Origin: Microcyclospora pomicola
Lineage: Eukaryota; Ascomycota; Dothideomycetes; Capnodiales
Length of the DNA: 64,000 nucleotides
Assembly: GCA_002786065.1 (NCBI GenBank)
Contig: NHNY01000015.1
Span: forward strand, 124,001 to 188,000
Direction of reading: 5' to 3'
Position numbers and translations under genes: made by a program. The notes below the pieces were generated by a model that was not told where the DNA came from, searched no databases, and saw only the letters and a list, made by a program, of their open reading frames with translations. How positions within the stretch are numbered: position 1 is the stretch's first letter; each line of letters opens with the position of its first letter. Below are positions 20,160 to 30,982 of this stretch, one piece after another.

Positions 20160-20720
20160 ATGTCTATCTTCACAATCCTCTCTTCCCTGATCGCTCTTGC
20201 GAGTGCCATTCCTCAAGGAAGCTCGATCAAGTCTTGCACGACCACTGTCAGCAATGGTGATAGTGGCTGTGGCTGTGACGCCCCTGCCCATACTGCCACT
20301 CACTTCGTTGACTGCCACGGCTGCCAGCTCCAAACGAGCATTGTCCCCCATTGCGATCTCTACTGCTTGACAACAACCACACTGCAATCATCGACGTCGA
20401 CTGTAACTTCTTGCGCAGCTTCCACTGCGTCACGCTGCACGACAACATTCACGGACTCTGCTCCTGGTTATGGCTGCACATTGACCGTACCCAAGCATAC
20501 GAAGACAAGCAAGGTGGACTGCCACGGCTGTCAGGCTGCCACTGTCACTGCAATCCCACCAATTGTGCCTGGACCGGTGAGTTAAGGACTGTCTGCTCTG
20601 GAGAAGCTACAGAAAAGTCGGACTGACCGTTCTTTCTAGCTCTGCGTCAACGGCACGCAGACCGTGACCGCGGCGCATCTTACGACGACTATTACGACCT
20701 GTGCCAAGAAACCTAAATAG
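20160..20720 (+). CDS. Small secreted cysteine-rich protein with duplicated module
   Basis: Two exons, 20160-20576 and 20640-20720, give 165 residues. The intron has GTGAGT and TTTCTAG. A signal peptide is clear (MSIFTILSSLIALASAIPQG). The mature chain is Thr- and Cys-rich and holds two copies of one module. Copy 1 starts KSCTTTVSNGDSGCGC and reaches VDCHGCQLQT; copy 2 starts SRCTTTFTDSAPGYGC and reaches VDCHGCQAAT. Each has a CTTT start, a glycine-cysteine centre, and an identical DCHGCQ end. The tail is LCVNGTQTVTAAHLTTTITTC. There is no GPI signal or enzyme motif. Size, secretion and cysteine content are those of a fungal effector-like or wall protein, which is inference. I do not recognise the family. 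It is the least conserved-looking gene in this part of the window. Confidence 0.82.
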
Positions 20721-21432
20721 ATCTTGAGCGCCAACATGACCTCTGCCGCAGGTGGGCACGCCGTGCAGCAATGTGATTCAGGTATGAACTGGAATCTCGA
20801 GGTACTTCAAGGAAGGCAACATCGGAAAATAGCAGCCAGGGAGGAGACTTCCCATTCTGGCGATCCAACAGTCACGGTCATTCACTTATTGAAGGAAGCA
20901 ATCATGTATGGACTAGTCAGTTGTTGCGAGTTCGTGTCTCCTATCTAATAAGTTCTTCTACGTACACTTGTTACGTGTAAGTCCTTTGCTATAATGGCCT
21001 GAACATGCCCAGCACCTAACACCTATATTTAGGCCATTCTCCTCTAGCATAAGTACTCTACACTATGGCTATAGATAGCTGAGCTAGCGTTGAAAGCTTG
21101 CGTATCGCCAGGATCTCATCGGGCCAATCCCCGTGCTATGGCATCTACTACATGGTACTAGGTAGTGAGTCGTAGGCTGACATGACGAGTTTCTCATGAG
21201 CCAAGATAGATCGTCAAGAAGGCGACCCGTCCCTACGTAATGAATGGCTCGTACGATGGTCATATATGTAGTGGCCATCTAGAATGTCAGACGTGCCTGT
21301 AGATGAGCGGAATCTGAGTGTTGGGATATGAATGTCGTCCAAGGTTTCATTCTACTGCCTCAAGTCAGGCGCGTGAGCCAGATCACGTTTTGAAGGACTA
21401 TGGAAGGACGAACAGAATATTGAGCAGGATAC
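20721..21432. other. Intergenic, convergent 3' flanks
   Basis: Between the small secreted protein and the YwbE-like gene, which converge. AT-rich in part (20940-21080). Nothing recognised. Confidence 0.5.
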
Positions 21433-21990
21433 TTATAAATGCCCCTCAACGTGTCGTGTGACAGCGATCTCGTCCCCTTCGAAGTTCTCACATATCGGAC
21501 AACGAGACGTCGCAGTAGAGAAGGTGGGAAGCGGAGACGACGTGGGCGCATGGCGGATCTGATTGCGAAACTCTGGGACAAAGTCTGCGAGGCTTCTTGG
21601 TGGAGGGCCGGCAAGGTATTGGTTGTCGGATCTGTGGTCGGTACTGCCTTGGCCTGTGACCGGGGTATTCTGTGGTATGCTCGGTGGCGTTGGCTGTCCA
21701 GCCATGCGTTGCACTCGCCCTACCCGGCCATCTTTCAGTCTGACTTTGATGCCACGAGGATGATTGCCTCGCGTGAGGAGATCTTGCACGATTCCCTGGA
21801 CCTCTCGGCCAGTTGGTTGATCTGCTTTCAACACAATTGACACTGCTGCTCCTGGTACAACCTGCTGGACAGTGGGGACATTACTTTGGTAGGAAGTGGT
21901 TCCACGTGACGTGTTGTGGCGGATCGCAGAATTATGTGCACCACTCGTATCTCTTGGTGGTCTTGGTTGCCGATTTCGCGGTCGATTCAT
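21433..21990 (-). CDS. DUF2196 (YwbE-like) protein with C2H2 zinc finger
   Basis: A single-exon 185-residue protein. After a basic N-terminus (MNRPRNRQPRPPRD), residues about 46-100 form a DUF2196/YwbE domain: PGAAVSIVLKADQPTGREVQG, then HPRGIKVRLKDGRVGRVQRM. In bacteria this domain stands alone as the roughly 65-residue YwbE protein, whose function is unknown. A proline-rich linker follows. The end, CPICENF to HVEGHL (about 163-184), has C-x2-C-x12-H-x3-H spacing, which fits a classical C2H2 or UBZ-type finger. Similar combinations are, as far as I recall, found in other ascomycetes. The basic strand-rich fold hints at nucleic-acid binding, and the finger at ubiquitin or nucleic-acid binding; both are inference. 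It is divergent from cwc22 with only about 200 nt between. Confidence 0.78.
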   Translation of the reverse strand: MNRPRNRQPRPPRDTSGAHNSAIRHNTSRGTTSYQSNVPTVQQVVPGAAVSIVLKADQPTGREVQGIVQDLLTRGNHPRGIKVRLKDGRVGRVQRMAGQPTPPSIPQNTPVTGQGSTDHRSDNQYLAGPPPRSLADFVPEFRNQIRHAPTSSPLPTFSTATSRCPICENFEGDEIAVTRHVEGHL

Positions 21991-22186
21991 GGTACGCCCG
22001 CAAGAGTGTATGTCCTAACTTTGGCTCTTGGTGTTCACAGAAGCGATGACTGAACGTCTTGGAAAAGTCGGCGCACGGACCATCAAAACGTAGACGACTG
22101 TCACAAGACTTCCGACGTGGTAAATACTTGAAGTAGCTTTACCATGAGCTGAGCTCAAGTTTACAACAGCTCTTGGCTACACACGA

Positions 22187-24967
22187 GTGAGGATCATGGC
22201 TGAAGTCATGGCATCCTCGGCGCATCAGGCTATATCGCGTTCGCCTGACGCGCGACAAGAGCCCACTCCTCGAAAACGATCGCTGCCTTCGAGATCGCCA
22301 TCCCCACGACGAGATGCTCCTGCTCTGCGGAGAAGATCTTATTCTCGCTCGCCGCCGCCTCGAGATGCCCCTCTCCCACGCGATGTTGATCGTGCGCGCG
22401 CGATCGAGCGCAAGCGTCAATTCGAAATACGACAACGGGACGAGAAGGACTCCGCAAAGCCTCTCACTGATGCCGAGAAGCAAGCAGCCGCCAAAGCAGA
22501 GTACGACAGACTGCTCAACATGCGATCTGGAGGAACATACATTCCACCCGCCAGACTCAAGGCTCTGCAGGCGCAGATCACGGACAAGACCTCGAAGGAA
22601 TATCAGCGGATGGCTTGGGAGGCCTTGAAGAAGAGCATAAATGGTATGATTAACAAGGTCAACGTGTCCAACATCAAGCACATCGTACCGGAGTTGTTCA
22701 ACGAGAACCTTATCCGGGGTAGAGGATTGTTCTGTCGGAGCATCATGAAAGCTCAGGCTGTCAGTCTGCCGTTTACTCCAATTCTCGCTGCTATGGCTGC
22801 GATCGTCAATACCAAATTGCCACAGGTCGGGGAGCTGCTCGTGAATCGGTTGATTATACAGTTTCGCAAGGCCTTTAAACGGAACGACAAGAGTGTGTGC
22901 CTGAGCAGTACTACTTTTATTGCACACTTGATCAATCAGCAGGTCGCACACGAGATGCTTGCTGCGCAAATGCTGTTGTTGCTGCTACATAAACCGACGG
23001 ACGACAGTGTGGAAATTGCAGTTGGTCTCATGCGGGAAGTGGGACAACACATCGAAGAGATGAACTCGCAGATTGCCTTGGCGGTATATGATCAATTCAG
23101 AAGTATCCTGCACGAAGCCGACATCGATAAACGGGTTCAATACATGATTGAGGTGTTGTTTCAAATCAGAAAGGATAAGTACAAAGATCACGAGGCGATC
23201 AAGGAAGAGCTAGACTTGGTTGAAGAAGAGGATCAAATCACACATCGACCAGGCTTGGAAGATGAGCTCAAGCCAGAGGATGGCCTCAATATCTTCAAGG
23301 TTGATCCAGAATTCGAGGCCAACGAGGAAGCGTATCGCAAGCTCAAGGCAGAGATCTTGGGCGAGGTATCTGGGAGCGAGGACGAAGAGGATGACGAAGA
23401 CGCAAGCAGTGAAGAGGACGAGGAGGAAGCGAAGGAAACAGCTCTGGAGATCAAGGATCAGTCGAACACGGATCTCGTCAACTTGCGCCGATCCATATAC
23501 CTCACAATCATGTCTTCTGGTGGATTTGAAGAAGCTTGTCACAAGTTGATGCGCATCAATTTACCGGCCGGCCGGGAAGAGGAGCTTCCTTCCATGATCA
23601 TCGAGTGCTGCAGCCAGGAGAGAACATACAACAAGTTCTTTGGGCTCATTGGCGAGCGCTTCTGCAAGCTAAATCGACTATGGCAGGATCTGTTCCAGGA
23701 CATGTTTACAAAGTACTACGAGACGATTCACCGATTCGAGACCAATCGCCTACGCATCATCGCACAATTTTTTGGTCACCTCCTGTCCTCCGATGCGATT
23801 GGGTGGCACGTATTCAATGTGATTCGCCTGAACGAGGAAGACACTACATCGTCCTCGCGTATCTTCATCAAGATTTTGATTGAAGATCTCGCTCAAGGTG
23901 TGGGCATGAAGAGCCTCACCAACAAACTCAAGGATGAGACGCTCCAGACTGCTCTTACCGGCATATTCCCCACTGATGATCCAAAAAATACGCGCTTCAG
24001 TATCAACTTCTTTACTGCAATTGGCATGGGTGCGCTGACGGAAGGTATGAGAGAATGGCTGAAGAACATGCCCAAGCCTGCGCCTGCTGCTTTGCCTCCC
24101 GCGAGAAGTCCGACGCGAAGCCGAAGTGGAAGTGTGTCAAGCTACAGCAGTTATTCCAGCTACTCCTCTCGATCAGACTCCAGGTCGAGATCACGGGCTC
24201 GATCAGAATCGAGGCGTGGTGGACGGGTGAGGCGCACGTCAAGATCAGTCAGCCCGGTTCGTGGACGCCGCCAGAGAGATGATTCATACTCCCGCTCGCC
24301 ATCTCGTTCGCGATCACGCTCCCAGACTCCACCCAGGCGCGGAAGATCGTCATCGTATGACTCTCGATCACCGCCACCTAGGCGGCGACCGCGCGATGCT
24401 ACCAGCTTGTCTCGGTCTCGGTCTCGTTCGCCAGCTCCCTCTCGCCCTAGCTATCGGCGCAAGAGCTACAGTGACGCCTCCGGGTCGCGCTCCCCACCAC
24501 CTAGACGCCGATATTCCCGCTCCCGCTCGCGCTCGGCATCCGCTAGTCCAGCCCGGCCTTTGAGGCGGTCGCCGGCGCCTGCACACCAGAATGGCAGCTC
24601 CAAGAGATCCACAGCTCGAGCTCGGTCGCACGTGCGTGGAAGTGCGCGAAGCCGGACCAGAAGCTACAGCAGCCGCGATTCGCGCTCTCGGTCCCTTACG
24701 CGATCTATGACACCTCCGCATAGCCGTGCTACGGGTTCCGTGCCGGCCAGTAATCGACGACGATCCCCGAGTCGCACGCGACGCTCTCCCTCGCCAAGAA
24801 GAAGCCCGGTCGCTCGTCGTGAGCCAGAAGCGAAGAGCAATGGCGCGCCAAAGAACGCGGAACCACAGGAGGATCTGAGCCATATTCATCCCAGTCGTCG
24901 GGGTCTAATGGGAGGAGGACGAGGCGGAGGCGGCGTCGGCCGCGCGCGAGCTAGCGATTACATGTAG
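22187..24967 (+). CDS. cwc22: Pre-mRNA splicing factor Cwc22
   Basis: Spliceosome component that contacts U5 and Prp2-stage complexes and, outside yeast, binds eIF4A3 to deposit the exon junction complex. One exon, 926 residues from 22187; in-frame ATGs at 22196 and 22208 are equally possible. The basic N-terminus is followed by an MIF4G domain (about 95-290) beginning AEYDRLLNMRSGGTYIPPARLK and including NEENLIRGRGLF-type sequence (FNENLIRGRGLFCRS). An acidic spacer (about 400-425) leads to an MA3 domain (about 435-625), with LRRSIYLTIMSSGGFEEACHKL. The C-terminal 300 residues are Arg-Ser rich with many SRSRS units and a Gly-rich end. Yeast Cwc22 lacks the RS tail; metazoan and many filamentous-fungal forms have one. 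Identification is secure. Confidence 0.95.
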   Translation: MRIMAEVMASSAHQAISRSPDARQEPTPRKRSLPSRSPSPRRDAPALRRRSYSRSPPPRDAPLPRDVDRARAIERKRQFEIRQRDEKDSAKPLTDAEKQAAAKAEYDRLLNMRSGGTYIPPARLKALQAQITDKTSKEYQRMAWEALKKSINGMINKVNVSNIKHIVPELFNENLIRGRGLFCRSIMKAQAVSLPFTPILAAMAAIVNTKLPQVGELLVNRLIIQFRKAFKRNDKSVCLSSTTFIAHLINQQVAHEMLAAQMLLLLLHKPTDDSVEIAVGLMREVGQHIEEMNSQIALAVYDQFRSILHEADIDKRVQYMIEVLFQIRKDKYKDHEAIKEELDLVEEEDQITHRPGLEDELKPEDGLNIFKVDPEFEANEEAYRKLKAEILGEVSGSEDEEDDEDASSEEDEEEAKETALEIKDQSNTDLVNLRRSIYLTIMSSGGFEEACHKLMRINLPAGREEELPSMIIECCSQERTYNKFFGLIGERFCKLNRLWQDLFQDMFTKYYETIHRFETNRLRIIAQFFGHLLSSDAIGWHVFNVIRLNEEDTTSSSRIFIKILIEDLAQGVGMKSLTNKLKDETLQTALTGIFPTDDPKNTRFSINFFTAIGMGALTEGMREWLKNMPKPAPAALPPARSPTRSRSGSVSSYSSYSSYSSRSDSRSRSRARSESRRGGRVRRTSRSVSPVRGRRQRDDSYSRSPSRSRSRSQTPPRRGRSSSYDSRSPPPRRRPRDATSLSRSRSRSPAPSRPSYRRKSYSDASGSRSPPPRRRYSRSRSRSASASPARPLRRSPAPAHQNGSSKRSTARARSHVRGSARSRTRSYSSRDSRSRSLTRSMTPPHSRATGSVPASNRRRSPSRTRRSPSPRRSPVARREPEAKSNGAPKNAEPQEDLSHIHPSRRGLMGGGRGGGGVGRARASDYM

Positions 24968-25624
24968 TACGTCTGTTCTAGTTGCTCACTGTGTATAAGA
25001 TTGAGAAGTCAAGAGTACCTCGTAACATGCACGATCTGCATGCTCAGTCGTACTCCTATTATACAAGATCGCATTTCGTTCGGTCCGAACTGCTCCGGAC
25101 GTACTTCAAGTGACTAAGCGAGAGACAGACCCGTTAAGTGGAAGTGCAGCGTGCATGTAATAATGTGAGGTGCCTTATGTATGTGTTTCGCTTCGTAGAA
25201 CAGGAAAAAGCACTATGACACATGGCTCCGAAGAACCATGACGGCGAAATCTTTGTAGACTTACAAGCGTAGATAGCGTTTCCCACCGATGGGTCAGTGA
25301 CCGGTCACACATGTTACATGAGAGCTTTTCTCGATATCTCGGGTCGTTCTAGAGAGCACGGATCGCATCGCGGACGATGATGATGACGAATATAGCTCAT
25401 AGGCACTCCGGACACAGCGCGTACACGGGAGGGAAAGGTGAGGTAGAAGAATGGGCGATTCAAAAAGTCGAAACGGTGATTTAAATTATGCTATGTGCTG
25501 CGATGTTATATGGGACTCTCGCGATGCTACAAGATGGGGATGTGCCAGGAAGTTCGCCCTTCGCATGTGCTTGTGCAGCTTAGACTGCTGGTGTTCTGTG
25601 GTTGAAACAGTACCGAAGCCCGTG
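24968..25624. other. Intergenic, convergent 3' flanks
   Basis: Between the convergent ends of cwc22 and the Zn2Cys6 gene. No gene recognised. Confidence 0.5.
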
Positions 25625-26875
25625 TCATTGCCCTGGCCATCGTTGCTGCTGCTGCTGTTGCTGTTGTTGTTGCTGTTGCTGTTGCTGTTGTTGCTGCTGT
25701 CGAAGTCGTTGCTGTAATTGCTGATGTTCAGTCGATCGCGGACGTGGTTGAGTTGGAACGGAGAAAGCATTGCTCGAACTTGACTGGCCCGCAGCAGTCA
25801 ATGGGTTCTCACTTGGCAGCCACCAAGACGCCTCTGGATCCGTAGTCAAGAACGCCGCCAAATCCATTTGATCTGTGGGTTCGTTCTGAAACGGAACCGG
25901 TTCATCTGAAAAGTCCCATCCACCTGGCGACGTGGCCGCACTAATCTGCTGGGATGGAGTAGGGAAGGCAGCGATAGTTTGACGTCGGATTTGATCATGC
26001 CGGCTCTGATATGAGGCCATCTGACGGAGCGAGCGGGCTTGTTCCTCCAGAAGAGCTGCGCGCGAGATGAGGTCGGCTGATGACTGAGGCTCTGCTGGGA
26101 TGGTGGACCACAATTCATTAGACGTTGGAGTGAGGTGGAGTTGTCCTGCAGGAGATATCGGCGCGGATGGATGGTAAGGATGGAATGATGTCTCTGATAG
26201 GGAAGTTCCAGGCTGGGAGCTATAAGAGGAGATGTTGTCTTCTGAGAGGAAGCTCCATTCTTCGTCTTCCACTACGTTGGAGAACACGCCCGGCGTGAAA
26301 GTATTGTTGCTCGTGTCATCAAAGGAGATTGTATCGCCAAAGCTGGGGATTGAGAGTTGCATCACTTGACCGCCACTTGGCTGCAGCAGTCGCGCTGCGT
26401 CTTGCCCGCTTGTGGTGGGCCAAGTGTGTGCTCCGTGGAGACGAAACTCGTTCTGCTGGTGTGGTCCAGCATCTCTCGTAACCCGGACGCCACCTTGTGA
26501 AGTGCGGCCCTCCTCCGCAGAACTTCCTTGGCTCGAGCCGTACGATGAGTGCGGCCTCAAGATCACTGCCGGACGTTCGGGTAGATCGAGACTGGCAGAC
26601 GGACGTGTAGAGGAAGAACTTGCTGCTGGTGTATGACCTCTGCGACCAGATCTTTCGGATGAGATAGATCCTGCCGGTCGTCTTCGCTGAGGCGGTCCTT
26701 CGCAGGCCAGTCCTTTGTCTCGACATGTCTGGCAATTATCGCCTCCACTGCACTTGATTTTCTTTCTCCTGCAATTGAGACAGGCTGCTGTGACACGACC
26801 TGAGAGGGTCTCCTTATGACTTGGATCCGAGATGAACGAGTAAGTCCGCTCACTTTGAGATCCATGCGAAGCCAT
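25625..26875 (-). CDS. Zn2Cys6 transcription factor with C-terminal polyglutamine
   Basis: A single-exon 416-residue putative regulator. The Gal4-type binuclear cluster (about residues 33-60) is complete: C-x2-C-x6-C-x5-C-x2-C-x6-C within ACLNCRRKKIKC to GLACEG, followed by basic PPQRRRPAG. The remainder is Ser/Pro/Gln rich, with a possible short helix near 270-285 (DLISRAALLEEQARSLRQ). No fungal-specific transcription factor domain (PF04082) is apparent, so this belongs to the short class. The C-terminus ends in a run of about 20 glutamines and then RWPGQ. The start (MASHGSQSERTYSFISDPSH) is followed by the zinc cluster directly, which suits the class. Target genes cannot be read from the sequence. 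It is divergent from the F-box gene but separated by 2.4 kb. Confidence 0.88.
   Translation of the reverse strand: MASHGSQSERTYSFISDPSHKETLSGRVTAACLNCRRKKIKCSGGDNCQTCRDKGLACEGPPQRRRPAGSISSERSGRRGHTPAASSSSTRPSASLDLPERPAVILRPHSSYGSSQGSSAEEGRTSQGGVRVTRDAGPHQQNEFRLHGAHTWPTTSGQDAARLLQPSGGQVMQLSIPSFGDTISFDDTSNNTFTPGVFSNVVEDEEWSFLSEDNISSYSSQPGTSLSETSFHPYHPSAPISPAGQLHLTPTSNELWSTIPAEPQSSADLISRAALLEEQARSLRQMASYQSRHDQIRRQTIAAFPTPSQQISAATSPGGWDFSDEPVPFQNEPTDQMDLAAFLTTDPEASWWLPSENPLTAAGQSSSSNAFSVPTQPRPRSTEHQQLQQRLRQQQQQQQQQQQQQQQQQQQRWPGQ
25634..25703. repeat. CAG/CAA triplet repeat encoding polyglutamine
   Basis: On the plus strand, a mixed run of CTG and TTG triplets that reads as CAG/CAA (Gln) in the Zn2Cys6 gene. 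The mixture of CAG and CAA makes it less prone to slippage than a pure repeat, but its length may still vary between strains. Confidence 0.8.
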
Positions 26876-29268
26876 CGGGAAGGAGTGCTAGCTGTTCAAA
26901 GGACAAAGACAAGAATGAATGGCTCGAAATTGAAAGGAGGACGATTGAACGCATTGGCACAGCTTTTATTCGCCTTTGTCTGCAACATCAAAATGCCTCG
27001 CGATAACGATAGATGGCAATTGTAGGTTGCCACGTAGCTAAGGGAGTCAAGATTTGGATGTATCGCGCACGAGACGCGAGTATCAATGAGTGATTACATG
27101 CAGCATTGGAAACACAACGGTCGAAGCCGGACAGCAGGTCCGATGTCACTGGTCCTGTCGACTACAAGGGATCGAGAATGGCCTCTTGGACGGCATTCCG
27201 AAGTGAACCAGCCTAGAAGGGAGTGGGGATTCCATGGAGGCGCAGCGCTGCACTTGAGTTTTAGTGAGCGATTGATGTGCAATCCTGCGCGGGCTTGAGC
27301 CGGACTGTAGGATAGAACCTGGTGGACACTCGACCACTTCGGCACGACCGCACCCTCCAGCATTGACACGTGCTCTGGTGATGCTAGAGTGACTTTATGC
27401 GAGGGTGCAAAGAGTCAACATTTGGCTATGGAATTGGCAGAGTCGAGGCGCAGGCTGCAAGCGCGTGCCGCGTTTCCGGCGCTCTAGGAAAAGAAGCGCG
27501 TGCCGGGCCCATGTCAATAGAGACGAGGAAATCGTGCTGGATTAAGTTATCTTCGAGCCGTGTATAGGGAGGGATTCCAGCACAGCCTTCAAAGTGAGGT
27601 GCGAAGTCGTGTTGATCGCGAGGCACAGCCAGGTGATCAGCCCTGGGGTGCGTATTGAAATGCTACTAGCGTCGGGCTGGACCCATCCGTCCTAGTGGCA
27701 TCGAATAAACACACGCCGCGAACCACTATTATTGTCAGAAGGATAATGCCATTCTGTCCTCCATGGGCAGTGTTTGACGGTGAGTGATTCCTGCCAGTTC
27801 CGACCATGGTGTTGAGGTTGATCAAATTCGATGACCGAAACTCCAATACATTGCAGCGTCTGGACGAGATGCGATATCGTGCATCTCCGATGGCAAATGA
27901 AGCATCTCCATCCGAGCATACATACGATAGGGAGCCGAACAGGTGCTCACATGCGCGTTATCACCATCGATTGGGCTCTTTATGCCGCAGAGTTTGATGT
28001 ATTGATGGTCATGCGGCACTTTCGCCCATACAGCCAACAGTTTCTGCGGTCAATTCCCTTGCCTGGTGATTTAGGCAGCTGGAACCAACGATATAATGGT
28101 GCATCCCGCTGCAGGATTCTATAAGGATGCGGCGAGGCCTTGCGATAGAAGTCAACGTCTCACAAAGAGACGAACGAAAAGCTCCCAGCTAGGGCTGAGC
28201 GAATGCATTGACTGCGAACGAGACGACGAGGCACCTATTGAGAGATGTGGACATCAAGCTGGCCATCTCGGGCTCGATCGAATGCAGCAATCCTTCGCAC
28301 TGCAGGGGCCCGATGCTGGTGGGTCTAATGACAGGGACAAGAACATATGTTTCCCGCCGACGGATTGCGGCATCCTCCACCAGGGCTGTGCAAAGTCATG
28401 TTTCGGCATCCTTCGTCCTCCCCCACTCGACCTTACGTCGCATGTCTCGAGACTCGGGATGTATCCTTCAAGAATCGAGATGTATCCTTAGTGGACTAAC
28501 GTCGACCGCCACGTCCTTCGTCTGCCCCCAAGATGGTGAGCAATCCATCGAGATTGCGCCGTGCGACGCATTGTTTTCGTTCGCATCACCCTTTGCTACT
28601 CTTCTACCAGACCAATGTCTTTGGTCGGGAATTGGAGTTTTGTCTTACGCATGTGCCGTGCTGATTACGCGAGACGTCAGCCACATGGTATCAGCCTCAC
28701 CTTAAATTCATGCAGAAGGCATGGGACGCATATCTGTGCAAAGCTCCACAGCGCCGTCACGATAACCGCCGACGAATCCAGCATCTTCGTAATGCAAATG
28801 AAACGGTGAAATCAAATCTGTCAGCACACGTATTTGACCAGATGTGTTGTTGTTGGTGTATATAAGGGAGCTACATGTCTTGTTTTTCTATCTTCCCCAC
28901 CACAGTTTAGGGCGATGCCGTTTTCGGCCAGGATCTGAAGTCGTCATACATTTCTTGTTTTACCGCAGCTCTTGTTAACATCTCCCTTATGCAGCCGCCG
29001 ATCCACGACTCATCTCGCAGAACGCCGACATCTCGTCTCGTCGATGAACCAAACAGCGGGCCCGATCTCATCTCAACTCACGACCTGCCTAATCGGGTCA
29101 CCTCTGACGACCAGTATACATCGAGCATCCATGTAGCCTGCTCCGATACCGCCCGCCTTGCCGCGTAATAGTGCCTTGCACCAAGTCTCGATGAACGGTA
29201 TGTGGTAGCCAGGATATAGACTCTACCGCGTGTAGCTTGTTGTTTCACAAGTTCAATCCCATTGTACG
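26876..29268. other. Gene-poor 2.4-kb stretch with a TATA box
   Basis: No open frame here has a recognisable domain or natural composition; the longest (28208-28705, plus) has no family features. A canonical TATATAAG at 28859-28866 lies about 400 nt before the F-box ATG and may be its core promoter, which implies a long leader. No repeat family or tRNA was recognised. Confidence 0.45.
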
Positions 29269-30982
29269 ATGGAGTCCTCCTCCTCCTCACTCCCATACCG
29301 ACCGAAGACGTCACCCATGCCAGAACCACCTTCATCTTCGCTTCTGGCACTACCAGATGAGCTTCTCCAGCACATTCTATGTCACCTGGAGCCAGTCGAC
29401 TTGGCAAGCGTAGCGCAGACGTGTCACTGGTTACTTCAACAGAGCTACGATGATCACATCTGGCAGCCGCATGTCAACGATAACCTTCCAGAACCGATCT
29501 CCAGTCCGGCGCCTCTCAAGACTTTCCGCGAGCTGTACATCGCTCATCACCCACATTGGTTCCTGACTCGGCATCGAATATGGTTCGGCGACGACGAGCC
29601 GATGGGCAAACTGCTGCTCGCGCGATACGATGCAAGCACGGGGAACATTCAAGCACACGTGGTGACGGCTACATTGAGGAGAGGACCGGACGAGTGGGAG
29701 TACTGGGAGAAGGACCCGAGCGTGATAGTGATCTCGTTCGCTCCTCAGATGGCGCTGGACCTCCATCAGCCTGTGTTGAAGCTGCAGGTAGACGGTCGGT
29801 CAAGGGTGCGCGAGGAAGCAGTTGAGAACACCAATCAACGGCAACACACACCAGCGTTCGCACGGGAGATATTGATGGAGACATTTGCAGAAGCTGGCCT
29901 ACATGCTGCATTCATGCTGTGTCGAACGTTGCCTGCGCGGGCCATAAGCGAAAGCACCGAGGTATGGCCGCCATTGCGATTCCCGGCTCTTGATCGGACC
30001 AGGAATGCATCGAGTAGCTCGTACACCTCGTCTGGTCATCACCCGACCGCGCTTTCGGAAATCAGTCAACATAACTTCCGATTGCGTAAGTGGATCGAGT
30101 ACCGCCACCGACGGACCGCTCCCAGTTTCATGTCCATGACTTCACGTAGAATGGCGCCTGCTGCACTTGGCTTTGGCGGGCCTTTCTTTGCGGCGGGACT
30201 GAGCTTGACGTCCATGGATGGAATGCATCTCAACATGCCAGAAGCCACCACGACCTACGCCACTCTGCCGGAGTCTTCCTACATGCCGACTCCCGAAAAG
30301 CCTTGGCAAGGGATCTGGTGTGGCGACTATTCCGCTCATGGAGCCGAGTTTCTCGTGATTCGTCAACCAAGTGTAGGGGAAGAACAACCTCTGCCTGAAG
30401 GGATGGCGTGGCTGCAAGAATGGTTCCGTGGTGGTCGCCGTGGTAGTACAGACAGTGAGACCAGTTTCGTCAGCGCGCAGGAAGACGTGGACGGAGATGA
30501 GATGGATGGTAGGACGCTTCTCAACGAGATGACAGACTCGCCCGACAACTATGTCGATGTACCGAACCCGCCGACTGGCCGGTTGGAGGCTATCAAATTG
30601 ACCGGCGACCCGAACGTTCCTCGGGGCGAATACACCTTCATCGCTCCTGACATCGGCCACGGCGGGTTTATACGGATCGCGGAGGAGGAGAAGTTCCGCG
30701 GCGCGCGTGTCGTGCGCAGTGCCGGGCACATTGCCGGGACCGGTTTCACGGAAGGTAAGCCAGCACCTCACTCATCAATAACTTCCGCAGCTCCAAGCGC
30801 GCATGATCGTAAAAAGCTATGCGCGAAACTCAATCAACAATGCTGACCTGCCGAATCTAGATTCCTACACCCCCTCGCAACTCATCCTGCTCTCCCACGA
30901 CCGCATCGCGCAATTCTGGGAGGGATTTCAGCATATCTCATATTTTCAGCGCGTGGATCTGGACGCGCTGACGCAGTCATGA
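29269..30982 (+). CDS. F-box protein, FBXO31-like
   Basis: Substrate receptor of an SCF ubiquitin ligase, 535 residues. Exons are 29269-30754 and 30861-30982, joined by a GTAAGC...CTAG intron to read GFTEDSYTPSQLILLSHDRIAQFW. The F-box (about 24-70) has LLALPDELLQHILCHLEPVDLASVAQTCHWL, written here in part: LPDELLQHILCHL and DLASVAQTCHW. The C-terminal half has the FBXO31-type module: KPWQGIWCGDYSAHGAEFLVI, AIKLTGDPNVPRGEYTFIAPDIG, and an ending with VRSAGHIAGTGF. In animals FBXO31 targets cyclin D1 and oxidised, C-terminally amidated proteins; whether that holds for fungi is unknown. The N-terminus is Ser/Pro rich. The Skp1 contact is inferred from the F-box. The F-box and the C-terminal module are both clear. 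Confidence 0.88.

Noticed and set aside
28208-28705. 165-codon open frame, plus strand
   Set aside because: No domain, biased composition, no upstream signals; likely chance in a spacer.
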